A stretch of 55,421 bases of DNA from JALQUL01 sp964556425 (GTDB lineage: Bacteria; Pseudomonadota; Gammaproteobacteria; Burkholderiales; Burkholderiaceae_C): the NCBI GenBank assembly GCA_964556425.1, contig CAZKWC010000014.1:1-55421 (forward strand), in the 5' to 3' direction. Positions 9,022 to 18,090 of the stretch are shown here, one piece after another. Numbering within the stretch: position 1 is the stretch's first letter; every line of letters begins with the position of its first letter. The position numbers and the translations under genes were made by a program. Under the pieces are notes generated by a model. That model saw only the letters and a list, made by a program, of their open reading frames with translations. It did not search any database and was not told the origin of the DNA.

Positions 9022-9753
9022 ATGACACAAACCCATTTCGGTTTTCAAACCGTTGCAGAAAAAGAAAAAGCCAGTAAAGTGCGTGGTGTTTTTGATTCTG
9101 TTGCCTCTAAATATGACATTATGAATGACCTTATGTCGGCTGGGTTACATCGTGCTTGGAAGGCCTATACTGTATTGGTAGCTGATATTAAACCAGGTTA
9201 TAAAGTACTTGATATTGCGGGTGGCACTGGTGATTTAGGCTTGGCTTTTGCAAAAAAAGTGGGACGTCAGGGGCAGGTGGTGCATACCGACATTAACGAA
9301 GCCATGTTACGCACTGGTCGAGATAGATTGGTCGACCATGGTGTCATTTTGCCAACAGTGGTGTGTGATGCCGAAAAACTGCCATTTCCTGATTCATATT
9401 TTGATGTGGTAACGGTTGCTTTTGGTCTGCGCAACATGACGCATAAAGACTTGGCCTTAAAAGAGATGAACCGTGTGATTAAACCAGGCGGTAAGTTGTT
9501 AGTTTTAGAGTTTTCTAAAATTGCTCAACCCCTCGAAAAGGCCTATGACTGGTATTCTTTTAATATCCTTCCTAAATTAGGTTCTATGATTGCGGGAGAT
9601 GCACAAAGTTACCGTTATTTAGCTGAGTCGATTCGTATGCACCCTGGTCAAGAAGAGCTTAAAGCGCTCATGAAAGAGTCTGGTTTTGGTCATGTTGATT
9701 TTCACAACATGTCTGCTGGTATTGTGGCCTTGCACGTAGGAATTAAGTGCTAG
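9022..9753 (+). CDS. ubiE: UbiE/COQ5 C-methyltransferase (ubiquinone/menaquinone biosynthesis)
   Basis: This 243-residue SAM-dependent methyltransferase methylates the benzoquinol ring of the ubiquinone precursor at carbon. The N-terminal signature F-D-S-V-A-S-K-Y-D-I-M-N-D-L-M-S lies near 29-44. SAM motif I is D-I-A-G-G-T-G-D-L at about 67-75, followed by the A-F-G-L-R-N segment and G-G-K-L-L-V-L-E-F-S, both standard UbiE signatures. The C-terminus contains M-S-A-G-I-V-A-L-H-V-G. The ubiJ and ubiB genes follow about 1.5-2 kb downstream, so this is a ubiquinone cluster. No strong Shine-Dalgarno sequence precedes the start. Confidence 0.97.
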   Translation: MTQTHFGFQTVAEKEKASKVRGVFDSVASKYDIMNDLMSAGLHRAWKAYTVLVADIKPGYKVLDIAGGTGDLGLAFAKKVGRQGQVVHTDINEAMLRTGRDRLVDHGVILPTVVCDAEKLPFPDSYFDVVTVAFGLRNMTHKDLALKEMNRVIKPGGKLLVLEFSKIAQPLEKAYDWYSFNILPKLGSMIAGDAQSYRYLAESIRMHPGQEELKALMKESGFGHVDFHNMSAGIVALHVGIKC

Positions 9754-10103
9754 AAGTGCGCTGCACAAATGAACACTTTATTTCTTTTTGTTTGGTATTA
9801 CTTTTTTCATAACGACCGTTGAAGGTATTCATTTTACTCGGCCTAGCATGAGTCAATTTATTCAATAGTCAGAGTCAATCTATCTTTGTGATGTTGGCTT
9901 TGAGTTAGAATATATAAAAATTATTATATGGTTAGCATTTTTTGTTTTTATGCCTGTCACTTGAGTTCAAGTAAACGGGTGTAATTGATTACAGTTTAGG
10001 TTGAGTTTCATTTGCGTTTGCATTCGCTTACAAATTGTTTCTATTGAAATTTCTGTAATCAACGCTACTTATTTAACATTAATTTTTTATTAGAAAGAGA
10101 CTC
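9754..10103. promoter_or_regulatory. 350-bp intergenic region with a short inverted repeat
   Basis: There is no gene. The AT-rich spacer contains an inverted repeat TGTAAT-TG-ATTACA at 9980-9993. The half-site sequence TGTAATCAA recurs at about 10051-10059, closer to the next gene. These could be sites for a regulator of the Tim44-like gene. No clean sigma-70 promoter was chosen. Confidence 0.3.
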
Positions 10104-11129
10104 ATGATACGCCTCAATATGATGAAGCTAGCTACAGTTTTATTTACCTTATTCTTGGTTTTTTCAAGCTTAAGTGCAGAAGCCGCACGACGCCTTGGTG
10201 GCGGTGGCTCAATGGGTAAACAGTCTAGCAACGTCACACAACGTCAGCAAAATACTACCCCTGCCCAAAACACCAATCAAGTGCAAAATGCCAACAAACC
10301 CAATGTCGCTGGTCAAACTCCAGCCGCACCCACTAAACGTCCATGGGGCGCTATGTTGGGTGGTATTGCTGCTGGTTTAGGCATGGCCTGGTTGTTTAGC
10401 TCATTGGGCGGTGGTGCTTTAGGTGGAGCCATCGGTTCAATTCTAATGATTGGTCTATTAGTTGGCGCCGCTTTCCTAGCGTGGAAAATGTTCCAGCGTT
10501 CTAAACAATCATCGAAAGGCAATTATGCCTTCGCAGGGGCCGCTAGTTCAGCTAGTCCTGCTACTACGGCTTATAACCCTAATCATGTCGGTAATGACGC
10601 TTCAGCTCGTCCTTGGGAAAGTCAAAGTTCTAAATTTGAATCAGCTAATTCTGGTTCAATGATCGGTGCAGGTCTTAACGCTAACGCTAACGCTAATGTT
10701 AACAACGGATTTAGTAGTTTAAGTGGTTCACAGTCTTGGGGCGTGCCTACTGATTTTGACACTGCTGGTTTTATTGCTGCATCTAAGCGCAACTTTACTT
10801 TATTACAAGCAGCTTGGGATAAATCAGACGTTGATACTCTGCGTGCCATGATGACTGACGAAATGGCATCAGAAATTAAAAACCAACTAGCATCACGTGC
10901 TAAAGATGCTTCTGGAGTTGCCTATAAAACTGAAATTATGTCTCTTGAAGCTCAATTATTAGGTATTGAAGATTTAGGCGATGAATATTTGGCAAGTGTG
11001 GAGTTCAATGGTGTGATTCAAGAAACACCTTTTGAAGGCCCACAACCATTCCGCGAAGTCTGGAATATGAGTAAGTCTAAAATGGGTGCAAGTGGCTGGT
11101 TGGTGGCTGGCGTTCAGGCTTTACAATAA
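10104..11129 (+). CDS. Tim44-like domain membrane protein
   Basis: The 341-residue product has four parts. Residues 1-27 are a signal peptide or anchor ending A-E-A-A. Residues about 30-80 are a Gln/Asn-rich low-complexity stretch. Two Gly-rich hydrophobic segments span about 84-130. Residues about 220-341 form a C-terminal Tim44-like fold (F-I-A-A-S-K-R-N-F-T-L-L-Q-A-A-W-D-K-S-D). Tim44-like proteins in proteobacteria are inner-membrane or periplasmic proteins of uncertain role. Between ubiE and ubiJ the placement is typical for Burkholderiales. The start is chosen for AGAAAGAGA upstream and because it gives the complete signal segment. A second methionine at residue 6 is possible. Confidence 0.85.
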   Translation: MIRLNMMKLATVLFTLFLVFSSLSAEAARRLGGGGSMGKQSSNVTQRQQNTTPAQNTNQVQNANKPNVAGQTPAAPTKRPWGAMLGGIAAGLGMAWLFSSLGGGALGGAIGSILMIGLLVGAAFLAWKMFQRSKQSSKGNYAFAGAASSASPATTAYNPNHVGNDASARPWESQSSKFESANSGSMIGAGLNANANANVNNGFSSLSGSQSWGVPTDFDTAGFIAASKRNFTLLQAAWDKSDVDTLRAMMTDEMASEIKNQLASRAKDASGVAYKTEIMSLEAQLLGIEDLGDEYLASVEFNGVIQETPFEGPQPFREVWNMSKSKMGASGWLVAGVQALQ

Positions 11130-11234
11130 TTTTTAGCTCAAATCTAACAACTAGTCGTTTTTTGTTATCTTTTCTTGATTCAAATAGTTAAAGAGTCATT
11201 AAAAATAGCCAAGACCGTGGAATAATGGGGGACT

Positions 11235-11768
11235 ATGTCAACATCGTCCCCCTTTTCATTTCCTAGTCCATTTCAAGCCGGTATCAAAGGTTTGACTGAC
11301 CTTGCTGATCGCCTTATTGACTCGGCACAAGCACCCGTTTGGTTGCAACATGAAGTTCAGCATCGATTGGTTTTATTAATTAATCATGTGTTAATGCAAG
11401 AGCCTATAGCTTGCACAAGGCTTGCGACCCAGGCTAACAAAATTGTGGTTTTACACTGGCGTCATTTCGATTGGCGCCTACAAGTCACTCCTGCTGGGTT
11501 GTTTAATTTGGCTGACCCTAGTGCTGCTTCACAATTGGCCTTAACTATTCAAACAACATCTGTGGCAGATATGTTCCAAGTCTTGTTAAAGACAGAAAAG
11601 CCCAATTTACAAATTGAAGGTGACGTTCAATTGGCGGCGGAAATGAGTTGGTTAGCAGACCATGTGCAATGGGATGTGGCTCATGATGTAGCCCGAATTA
11701 TGGGCGATGCACCAGCTCAATTTATTACCTCTGCTTTACAAAATTTACGTGGCCGTTTTACTCGATGA
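11235..11768 (+). CDS. ubiJ: UbiJ, SCP2-domain ubiquinone biosynthesis accessory factor
   Basis: This is a 177-residue SCP2-like protein. In E. coli UbiJ binds ubiquinone intermediates and helps organise the soluble Ubi complex. The C-terminal half (L-Q-I-E-G-D-V-Q-L-A-A-E-M-S-W-L) matches the family core. The stop codon overlaps the ubiB start as ATGA (11765-11768), implying translational coupling. The upstream spacer ends in GGGGGA just before the ATG, a good ribosome-binding site. The assignment is strengthened by position between a Tim44-like gene and ubiB, in the same operon direction as ubiE. Confidence 0.88.
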   Translation: MSTSSPFSFPSPFQAGIKGLTDLADRLIDSAQAPVWLQHEVQHRLVLLINHVLMQEPIACTRLATQANKIVVLHWRHFDWRLQVTPAGLFNLADPSAASQLALTIQTTSVADMFQVLLKTEKPNLQIEGDVQLAAEMSWLADHVQWDVAHDVARIMGDAPAQFITSALQNLRGRFTR

Positions 11769-13342
11769 AAAGACTCTTTCGTAGCCTCTTTATTTTAAGG
11801 GTAGTATTTCAATATGGTCTAGATCAGTTATTACTTGAACTAGCGCCTGTTCCATGGTTAAAGTTATTAGGAAAAATATTATCTGTGGGTCGCAGACAAA
11901 CCGATTCGCCTGGTAAAAGAATTCGTTTAGCTCTTGAAAGCTTAGGCCCAATTTTTGTAAAGTTTGGTCAGGTTTTATCCACCCGTCGAGATTTATTACC
12001 AACTGATATAGCTGATGAGTTAGCGCTTTTACAAGATAAAGTACCACCTTTTGATTCACAATTGGCGATACAGACCATCGAAAAGGCATTGCAAAAACCA
12101 ATATCAGAAATTTTTGTCAGCTTTGATGTGAAACCAGTAGCAAGTGCTTCTGTAGCTCAAGTACATTTTGCCACTTTATTAGATAAATCTGGTCAGTTGA
12201 AAGAAGTGGCGGTAAAGGTTTTACGGCCTAATATGCTGCCTACTATTGAAAAAGATTTAAGTCTAATGGCCTTAATGGCTGCAGCCCTTGAAAAACTGAG
12301 CGTAGATGGTAAAAGACTTAAACCCAGAGAGGTGGTAGAGGAGTTTTCGAGAACCATTCGAGATGAGCTTGATTTGGTGCGCGAAGCAGCTAGCAGTGCT
12401 CAGTTAAGACGCAATATGGAAGGTCTGCAGTTGGTGTTAATTCCAGAAATGTATTGGGATTATTGCCGTACTGAGGTGATGGTCATGCAACGCATGAAGG
12501 GTATTCCTATTAGCCAACTCGACAAGTTAAAACAAGCCGGTGTAGATATGAAAAAGTTAGCCAGCGATGGCGTGACTATTTTCTTTACTCAGGTATTTAG
12601 AGACGGTTACTTTCATGCCGATATGCATCCTGGTAATATTATGGTGAGTATAGAACCAGAGACTTTTGGTCGTTATATTTCTCTTGATTTTGGTATTGTA
12701 GGAACTTTAACCGAGGTTGATAAACAATATTTGGTACAAAACTTTAGTGCATTTTTTAGCCGTGATTACAAAAAAGTGGCTTTGCTTCATGTTCAGTCTG
12801 GTTGGGTACCGGCTAACACTAGAGTAGAAGAATTAGAGGCTGCTATCAGAGCAGTTTGTGAACCTTATTTTGATAGACCATTAAAAGAAATTTCTTTAGG
12901 TCTTATTTTGTTGCGCTTATTTCAAACTTCTAGACGCTTTCAAGTGGAAATTCAGCCGCAGTTGGTACTACTACAAAAAACCTTGCTGAACATAGAGGGC
13001 TTAGGACGACAAATTGATCCTGAGCTTGATTTATGGGTGACCGCTAAGCCTATCCTAGAAAAATGGACCAAAGAACAAATTGGACCACAAAAGTTTTTTA
13101 AAGAAGTGATGGCGAATGCGTCTACCTATGCCGTTTTATTGCCTCAATTACCTACTTTATTGCATTCGTTTTTAAGCCAGAATAGTCATCATAAGACTGA
13201 TTTATTAAGCCAAGAAATTCATGCTTTATTGTTAGAGCAAAAAAAGCATCACTCGGCATTGCAAAAAATTATTTTTTTAATTTTGGGATTTGTTGCTGGC
13301 TTAATAGTGATGCAATTTATTATTGGTTTTGGTATGTATTAG
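11765..13342 (+). CDS. ubiB: UbiB, ubiquinone biosynthesis atypical kinase/ATPase
   Basis: This 525-residue ABC1/COQ8-type kinase-like protein supports ubiquinone synthesis at the inner membrane. The hallmark K-x-G-Q motif is K-F-G-Q at 66-69. An Ala-rich nucleotide loop, P-V-A-S-A-S-V-A-Q-V-H, follows near 124-134. The catalytic H-A-D-M-H-P-G-N is at 284-291 and D-F-G at 308-310. The C-terminus contains a hydrophobic segment of about 20 residues (around 502-521), consistent with the C-terminal membrane anchor of UbiB. The length is close to that of E. coli UbiB. It overlaps ubiJ by 4 nt. Confidence 0.97.
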   Translation: MKRLFRSLFILRVVFQYGLDQLLLELAPVPWLKLLGKILSVGRRQTDSPGKRIRLALESLGPIFVKFGQVLSTRRDLLPTDIADELALLQDKVPPFDSQLAIQTIEKALQKPISEIFVSFDVKPVASASVAQVHFATLLDKSGQLKEVAVKVLRPNMLPTIEKDLSLMALMAAALEKLSVDGKRLKPREVVEEFSRTIRDELDLVREAASSAQLRRNMEGLQLVLIPEMYWDYCRTEVMVMQRMKGIPISQLDKLKQAGVDMKKLASDGVTIFFTQVFRDGYFHADMHPGNIMVSIEPETFGRYISLDFGIVGTLTEVDKQYLVQNFSAFFSRDYKKVALLHVQSGWVPANTRVEELEAAIRAVCEPYFDRPLKEISLGLILLRLFQTSRRFQVEIQPQLVLLQKTLLNIEGLGRQIDPELDLWVTAKPILEKWTKEQIGPQKFFKEVMANASTYAVLLPQLPTLLHSFLSQNSHHKTDLLSQEIHALLLEQKKHHSALQKIIFLILGFVAGLIVMQFIIGFGMY

Positions 13343-13439
13343 CGGCATAAACTGCAAAATAATGCTCTAGCTTATTGTGAGCTCAAACCAATGAGGTCTT
13401 GTTTTTTGGGCTTTATTATTAAGGCTTTTGGCTAAAGTA

Positions 13440-13467
13440 TTAAAATGAGACTACTAGTTCATTTTAA
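13440..13467. repeat. Perfect 9-bp inverted repeat upstream of fmdB-like gene
   Basis: Arms TTAAAATGA (13440-13448) and TCATTTTAA (13459-13467) flank a 10-nt spacer. It sits about 120 bp before the FmdB-like gene and 100 bp after ubiB. It could be an operator or a weak transcript end. No T run follows directly. Confidence 0.4.
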
Positions 13468-13588
13468 CCAATGAAATGTTTCTTTTAATGAATGACAAAT
13501 AAATCACCAACCTTGAAATGTGATTAATTAACTCTACTTACAGTCATCTAACTAAAATTTCGTATTCTTTTTTATATAGTTAATTATT

Positions 13589-13969
13589 ATGCCAATTTAT
13601 GCTTATAAGTGTAGCTCGTGTGGACATGCCAAAGATGTTTTACAAAAAATGTCAGATGCTCCACTCACTAACTGCCCAGCTTGCGGTCAAGAAACCTTTA
13701 CTAAACAAGTGACAGCTGCAGGATTTCAACTAAAAGGTTCTGGCTGGTATGTAACTGACTTTCGTGAAGGTGCCAGTGCTGCAAAATCTTCTGAAGGGGG
13801 CTCGGTGCCCAAGGCTTCTGAACCTGCAGTGAGTACCGTCTCGACTGATACGTCGCCAAGTCCTACTTCAGCAACTACTTCACCTTCGTCCAATTCTTCT
13901 TCTGCAGGTCAAACTGCTTCAGCTTCAGCCACTAACACTAGCTCATCTACTGGCTCGTCAAACGAGTGA
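13589..13969 (+). CDS. FmdB-family zinc-ribbon protein
   Basis: The 126-residue product opens M-P-I-Y-A-Y-K-C, the standard start of FmdB/CxxC regulatory proteins. Two C-x-x-C pairs (Cys8/Cys11 and Cys29/Cys32) make a zinc ribbon. Residues about 57-65 read G-S-G-W-Y-V-T-D-F, the other conserved block. The last 55 residues are almost only Ser, Thr, Ala and Pro and look disordered. In Burkholderiales this gene regularly stands before a DUF502 gene and aspS. FmdB members are named for formamidase regulation, but this member's role is unknown. The stop overlaps the next start by 4 nt. Confidence 0.88.
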   Translation: MPIYAYKCSSCGHAKDVLQKMSDAPLTNCPACGQETFTKQVTAAGFQLKGSGWYVTDFREGASAAKSSEGGSVPKASEPAVSTVSTDTSPSPTSATTSPSSNSSSAGQTASASATNTSSSTGSSNE

Positions 13970-14616
13970 GAAAACTTATGATTAAATCCATCCGTAAATG
14001 GTTGCTTGCAGGATTATTGGTTTGTTTGCCTGTACTCATTACCCTTTGGGTATTAAATTGGATAGTGGGTACACTTGATCAAACTTTATTAATTTTGCCA
14101 GAAGAGTGGCGACCACATACCCTAATTGGAATGAATATTCCTGGTTTTGGTGTCATACTGGCGTTTGTTATTTTGTTGGTTTTAGGTGCTATCACTAGTA
14201 ATTTATTTGGCCGTAAACTTTTATCATGGTGGCATAAATTAGTACATAAAATTCCAGTTGTAGGCTCCATTTATTCTGGTGTTAAACAAGTGTCTGATAC
14301 CCTTTTATCAGATAGTGGTAATGCATTCAGAAAAGCGGTTTTAATTCAATGGCCACGTGAAGGTATTTGGACTATTGCATTTGTTACTGGCTCGCCTGGA
14401 GGTGATGCTGCTATTCATTTACCAGGTGATTTTTTAAGTGTTTATGTTCCCACTACACCTAATCCAACCGGTGGTTATTTTGTAATGTTACCGAGGCAGT
14501 CATGTATCGAGTTAGACATGTCTGTAGATGATGCACTTAAGTACATTGTTTCTATGGGGGTGGTTGTACCTGCACCATCTGTCTTAAAAGTTGCAGATTC
14601 AGTAGTTAAAATTTAA
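13966..14616 (+). CDS. DUF502-family membrane protein
   Basis: The 216-residue product has two clear membrane segments, at about 12-32 (W-L-L-A-G-L-L-V-C-L-P-V-L) and about 60-80 (F-G-V-I-L-A-F-V-I-L-L-V-L-G-A). A soluble region follows, with the family pattern P-V-V-G-S-I-Y-S-G-V-K-Q and P-T-T-P-N-P-T-G-G-Y. DUF502 proteins are widespread in proteobacteria; their function is not established. The GTG start at 13966 overlaps the FmdB stop as GTGA, suggesting coupling; ATG 13978 is an alternative start. Confidence 0.87.
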   Translation: MRKLMIKSIRKWLLAGLLVCLPVLITLWVLNWIVGTLDQTLLILPEEWRPHTLIGMNIPGFGVILAFVILLVLGAITSNLFGRKLLSWWHKLVHKIPVVGSIYSGVKQVSDTLLSDSGNAFRKAVLIQWPREGIWTIAFVTGSPGGDAAIHLPGDFLSVYVPTTPNPTGGYFVMLPRQSCIELDMSVDDALKYIVSMGVVVPAPSVLKVADSVVKI

Positions 14617-14698
14617 TTAAAAATTTTATTTAAATGAATCAAAAACTCACTATTGGCATTTTGTACAATAGAGGGTTAAAAGTTTATAAGCCTTGAAG

Positions 14699-14737
14699 CG
14701 AGTTGGACTAGAAAATTAGCTAATCCAACTTGTTTTT
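14699..14737 (+). terminator. Hairpin with T run upstream of aspS
   Basis: The stem pairs 14699-14711 with 14720-14732, with one C-A mismatch, and closes an 8-nt loop. TTTTTATT follows. It ends the FmdB/DUF502 operon or attenuates aspS. Only about 33 nt separate it from the aspS start. Confidence 0.7.
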
Positions 14738-14770
14738 ATTATTCAATCCTATTTATTAGCAGAGTTTTTT

Positions 14771-16588
14771 ATGAGCATGCGTTCCCATTATTGCGGTCTT
14801 GTTACCGAAGCCCAACTAGGCGAAACAGTTACCTTATGCGGTTGGGTGAATCGTCGCCGCGATCATGGTGGCGTTATTTTTGTCGATTTGCGTGACCGTG
14901 AAGGTTATGTTCAAGTGGTTTGTGACCCTGATCGTGCAGAAATGTTTGCTTTAGCCGAGAGCTTACGCAATGAATTTTGTATTCAAATCAAAGGTTTGGT
15001 TCGTGCCCGCCCAGAAGGCACTGTCAATGATGGTTTAAAAAGTGGCAAAATTGAAATTTTGTGCCATGAAGTAGTCATCTTAAATGCTTCCGTCACTCCA
15101 CCTTTCCAGTTAGATGATGAAAATCTTTCTGAAACGACTCGTTTAACACACCGTGTTTTAGATTTGCGTCGTCCTTATATGCAGCGCAATTTAATGTTGC
15201 GTTACCGCGTAACTATGGAAGTGCGTAAGTTCCTTGATGAAAACGGCTTTGTGGACATCGAAACTCCAATGCTAACTAAGAGTACACCTGAAGGTGCTCG
15301 CGATTATTTAGTACCTAGTCGTGTACACGACGGTCACTTTTTTGCCTTGCCGCAATCACCACAATTGTTTAAACAATTGTTAATGGTGGCTGGTTTTGAT
15401 CGTTATTATCAAATCGTTAAATGTTTCCGTGACGAAGATTTACGTGCTGATCGTCAACCTGAATTCACACAAATTGATATCGAAACTTCTTTTTTAACCG
15501 AAGAAGAAATTCGCGATATTTTCCAAAACATGATCAAACGTGTATTTAAAAATGCGATTGATGTTGATTTAGGTGATTTCCCCATCATGCCGTATTCAGA
15601 GGCAATGGCTAGGTACGGCTCTGACAAGCCAGATTTACGTGTCAAAATGGAATTCACTGAACTCACCGACGTGATGAAAGATGTTGATTTCAAAGTATTC
15701 TCTGGCGCGGCCAATATGAAAAACGGCCGTGTGGTGGGTTTATTGGTTCCCGGTGGAGCTAAAGAAACAGGTGGTTTGTCACGTGGTGAGATCGACTCCT
15801 ACACTGAGTTTGTCAAAATTTACGGTGCAAAAGGTTTGGCTTATATCAAGGTCAATGAATTGGCTAAAGGCCGTGATGGTTTGCAATCTCCTATTGTTAA
15901 AAACATTCACGATGCCGCAATTGCAGAAATCTTAAAGCGCACTAATGCACAAGACGGCGATTTAATTTTCTTTGGTGCCGATAAAGCCAAAGTAGTGAAT
16001 GACGCCATTGGTGCTTTACGTTTAAAAATTGGTCATAGCGAGTTTGGTAAGAAAACTGGTTTGAGCGAACAAGCTTGGCGTCCATTGTGGGTAGTTGACT
16101 TCCCAGCCTTCGAATACGACGATGAAAACCAACGTTATACCGCTACTCATCATCCATTTACTGCACCAAAAGACGGCCATGAAGACTACATGTCTACCGA
16201 CCCAGAAAAATGCTTATCTAAAGCTTATGATATGGTGTTGAATGGTTGGGAAATGGGCGGTGGTTCGGTTCGTATTCATCGTGCTGATGTTCAACAAAAA
16301 GTATTTGATGCACTCAAAATTAGCCCTGAAGAAGCACAATTAAAATTTGGTTTCTTACTTGATGCATTGCAATATGGTGCACCTCCTCATGGTGGCTTGG
16401 CTTTTGGCCTTGACCGCATCGTTACACTCATGACGGGTGCAGATTCCATTCGTGATGTGATAGCCTTCCCTAAAACACAACGTGCACAATGTTTATTAAC
16501 CAATGCACCAAGCACAGTGGACGAAAAACAATTGCGTGAGTTGCATATTAAGTTGCGTAATTTAGATGCTGTAAAAACAGGAGCGTAA
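14771..16588 (+). CDS. aspS: Aspartyl-tRNA synthetase
   Basis: This 605-residue class IIb synthetase charges tRNA with aspartate. An N-terminal OB-fold anticodon domain (G-W-V-N-R-R-R-D-H-G-G-V-I-F-V-D-L-R-D-R) is followed by catalytic motif 2 (F-R-D-E-D-L-R-A-D-R-Q-P-E-F-T-Q, near 222-237), the bacterial GAD insertion and motif 3 (G-L-A-F-G-L-D-R, near 546). The length is normal for the bacterial type. I start at ATG 14771 (M-S-M-R-S-H-Y-C-G), which matches the usual Burkholderiales N-terminus, although the ribosome-binding site is weak. Confidence 0.98.
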   Translation: MSMRSHYCGLVTEAQLGETVTLCGWVNRRRDHGGVIFVDLRDREGYVQVVCDPDRAEMFALAESLRNEFCIQIKGLVRARPEGTVNDGLKSGKIEILCHEVVILNASVTPPFQLDDENLSETTRLTHRVLDLRRPYMQRNLMLRYRVTMEVRKFLDENGFVDIETPMLTKSTPEGARDYLVPSRVHDGHFFALPQSPQLFKQLLMVAGFDRYYQIVKCFRDEDLRADRQPEFTQIDIETSFLTEEEIRDIFQNMIKRVFKNAIDVDLGDFPIMPYSEAMARYGSDKPDLRVKMEFTELTDVMKDVDFKVFSGAANMKNGRVVGLLVPGGAKETGGLSRGEIDSYTEFVKIYGAKGLAYIKVNELAKGRDGLQSPIVKNIHDAAIAEILKRTNAQDGDLIFFGADKAKVVNDAIGALRLKIGHSEFGKKTGLSEQAWRPLWVVDFPAFEYDDENQRYTATHHPFTAPKDGHEDYMSTDPEKCLSKAYDMVLNGWEMGGGSVRIHRADVQQKVFDALKISPEEAQLKFGFLLDALQYGAPPHGGLAFGLDRIVTLMTGADSIRDVIAFPKTQRAQCLLTNAPSTVDEKQLRELHIKLRNLDAVKTGA

Positions 16589-16628
16589 GGCTTTATAGTT
16601 TTTTAGTACTACTTTAACCAACTAAAAA

Positions 16629-16647
16629 CAGGCCCTTTATGGGCCTG
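16629..16647 (+). terminator. GC-rich hairpin between aspS and dusC
   Basis: A perfect 7-bp stem, CAGGCCC (16629-16635) with GGGCCTG (16641-16647), and a 5-nt loop. The following AATTATTTAT is only weakly T-rich. It lies 40 nt after aspS and 12 nt before the dusC start, so it may also affect dusC translation. Confidence 0.55.
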
Positions 16648-16659
16648 AATTATTTATAA

Positions 16660-17694
16660 ATGAAAATTTATCTAGCTCCCATGGAGGGCTTGTTAGACTT
16701 TGTGCTACGTGATATTTTGTCTGGTATTGGTGGGCTAGATAAATGTGTTTCAGAGTTTATTCGTATCAATGATCAACTACTACCTCCCCGAGTTTTTACT
16801 CGCATCGTGCCTGAACTATTGAACCATAGTAAAACACGAAGTGGAGTGCCTGTTTGGCCACAATTATTAGGTTCAGATCCCATCTGTATGGCTGATAATG
16901 CAGCACAATTAGCTAGGCTTAATCCTGCCGGTATCGATATTAATTTTGGTTGCCCTGCCAAAATCGTCAATCGACATGGCGGAGGCGCATCCATGTTGCT
17001 CGATCCAGAGAGTGTTGGTAGGGTAGTGGAGGCAGTTCGAAAAGCGGTGCCTATACATATTCCAGTTACCGCCAAAATGCGTTTAGGCTATTTTGATGAA
17101 AGTCTAAGCATTGACTGTGTTCAAGCCATTGCCAATGCAGGAGCTGCAGAAGTAGTGGTTCATGGCCGAACTAAAGTTCAAGCCTATACACCGCCTGCTT
17201 ACTGGGACAAGATTGCTGTTTTAAAAGAGTCGGTTGGAATTCCTGTCATTGCCAATGGAGAGATTTGGACAATTACTGATGCTAGGCAGTGTTATCTCGA
17301 TTCTGGTTGTGAATCTATTATGCTGGGACGTGGAATTGTGGCTGATCCCGGTTTAGCACTGGCCATTCGATCCAATATACCAACTCAAAAAATCCATAAA
17401 AATTGGTATATTGCTAAGTCTATTTCAAATGGACTTGAATTTGCACCTGCTACAGGTCAAATCAGTTGGGAAGAGCTCCAGCCTCATTTTGTAAGTTTTT
17501 GGGATTTAGTACAACAGTCAATAGAAGTCAAAGCACAGACAGGTCGAATGAAGCAGTGGCTTAATTATTTAAGACGGCGATATCCAGAAGCAGAAATAGC
17601 TTATGAAACATTAAAACGTGATAAAAACCCATTAAGCGTAACTAATTGGTTAAATGAATTGAATTTTTGCAATAAAATTCAAATTAAAAATTAG
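16660..17694 (+). CDS. dusC: tRNA-dihydrouridine(16) synthase DusC
   Basis: This 344-residue FMN enzyme reduces a uridine in the tRNA D-loop. The start M-K-I-Y-L-A-P-M-E-G matches the FMN-binding beginning of Dus proteins. The active-site cysteine is in N-F-G-C-P-A-K (Cys98, the same number as in E. coli DusC). V-V-H-G-R-T-K, I-A-N-G-E-I-W and M-L-G-R-G are conserved FMN-phosphate segments. V-S-E-F-I-R-I-N-D-Q-L-L-P fits DusC rather than DusA or DusB. No Shine-Dalgarno site is seen; the ATG follows a hairpin by 12 nt. Confidence 0.92.
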   Translation: MKIYLAPMEGLLDFVLRDILSGIGGLDKCVSEFIRINDQLLPPRVFTRIVPELLNHSKTRSGVPVWPQLLGSDPICMADNAAQLARLNPAGIDINFGCPAKIVNRHGGGASMLLDPESVGRVVEAVRKAVPIHIPVTAKMRLGYFDESLSIDCVQAIANAGAAEVVVHGRTKVQAYTPPAYWDKIAVLKESVGIPVIANGEIWTITDARQCYLDSGCESIMLGRGIVADPGLALAIRSNIPTQKIHKNWYIAKSISNGLEFAPATGQISWEELQPHFVSFWDLVQQSIEVKAQTGRMKQWLNYLRRRYPEAEIAYETLKRDKNPLSVTNWLNELNFCNKIQIKN

Positions 17695-17712
17695 TTTGAA
17701 TGGTTTTTAATA

Positions 17713-18027
17713 ATGTTAATGACGTTAATTTTTTATTTACTAATATTTTTATCAGGGTTTTATGGAGCTAAGACAATTGAATTTTTCTTTCATATTCGAT
17801 TGAATTTAGACTTTAAAATCATAGGTTTTATATTAATGTTGACAAGTGCACTCGTTGCAATTTTTTATATAAATGTGATTCATCCTATTGATATGAATTT
17901 AAATGATTATGAAATGGCAAGAATCAAAGGTTATTTAATGGGGGAGTATGTCATTACCCCATTTGTATTGGCTTTATTTGTCCTTAGTGTTTACTGGTGG
18001 TATAACAAACGAGTGAATTATCGCTAA
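17713..18027 (+). CDS. Small membrane protein of unknown function
   Basis: I do not recognise this 104-residue product. It has three predicted membrane segments: residues about 2-20 (L-M-T-L-I-F-Y-L-L-I-F-L-S), about 36-55 (I-I-G-F-I-L-M-L-T-S-A-L-V-A) and about 78-96 (I-T-P-F-V-L-A-L-F-V-L-S-V). A polar loop between the last two contains D-Y-E-M-A-R-I-K-G. The tail is basic. The gene begins 18 nt after dusC in the same direction and may be cotranscribed. A second methionine lies at residue 3. The base composition is more AT-rich than that of dusC. Confidence 0.6.
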   Translation: MLMTLIFYLLIFLSGFYGAKTIEFFFHIRLNLDFKIIGFILMLTSALVAIFYINVIHPIDMNLNDYEMARIKGYLMGEYVITPFVLALFVLSVYWWYNKRVNYR

Positions 18028-18090
18028 ACAACACCAGATGGGGTCAAAATGATAGCCTATCTGAGTTATAGGATCTCACTCTATTTCATT

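Noticed and set aside
14634..14696. 20-codon ORF as a leader peptide for aspS attenuation
   Set aside because: There is no Shine-Dalgarno site and no aspartate codon; the hairpin after it is adequately explained as an operon terminator.
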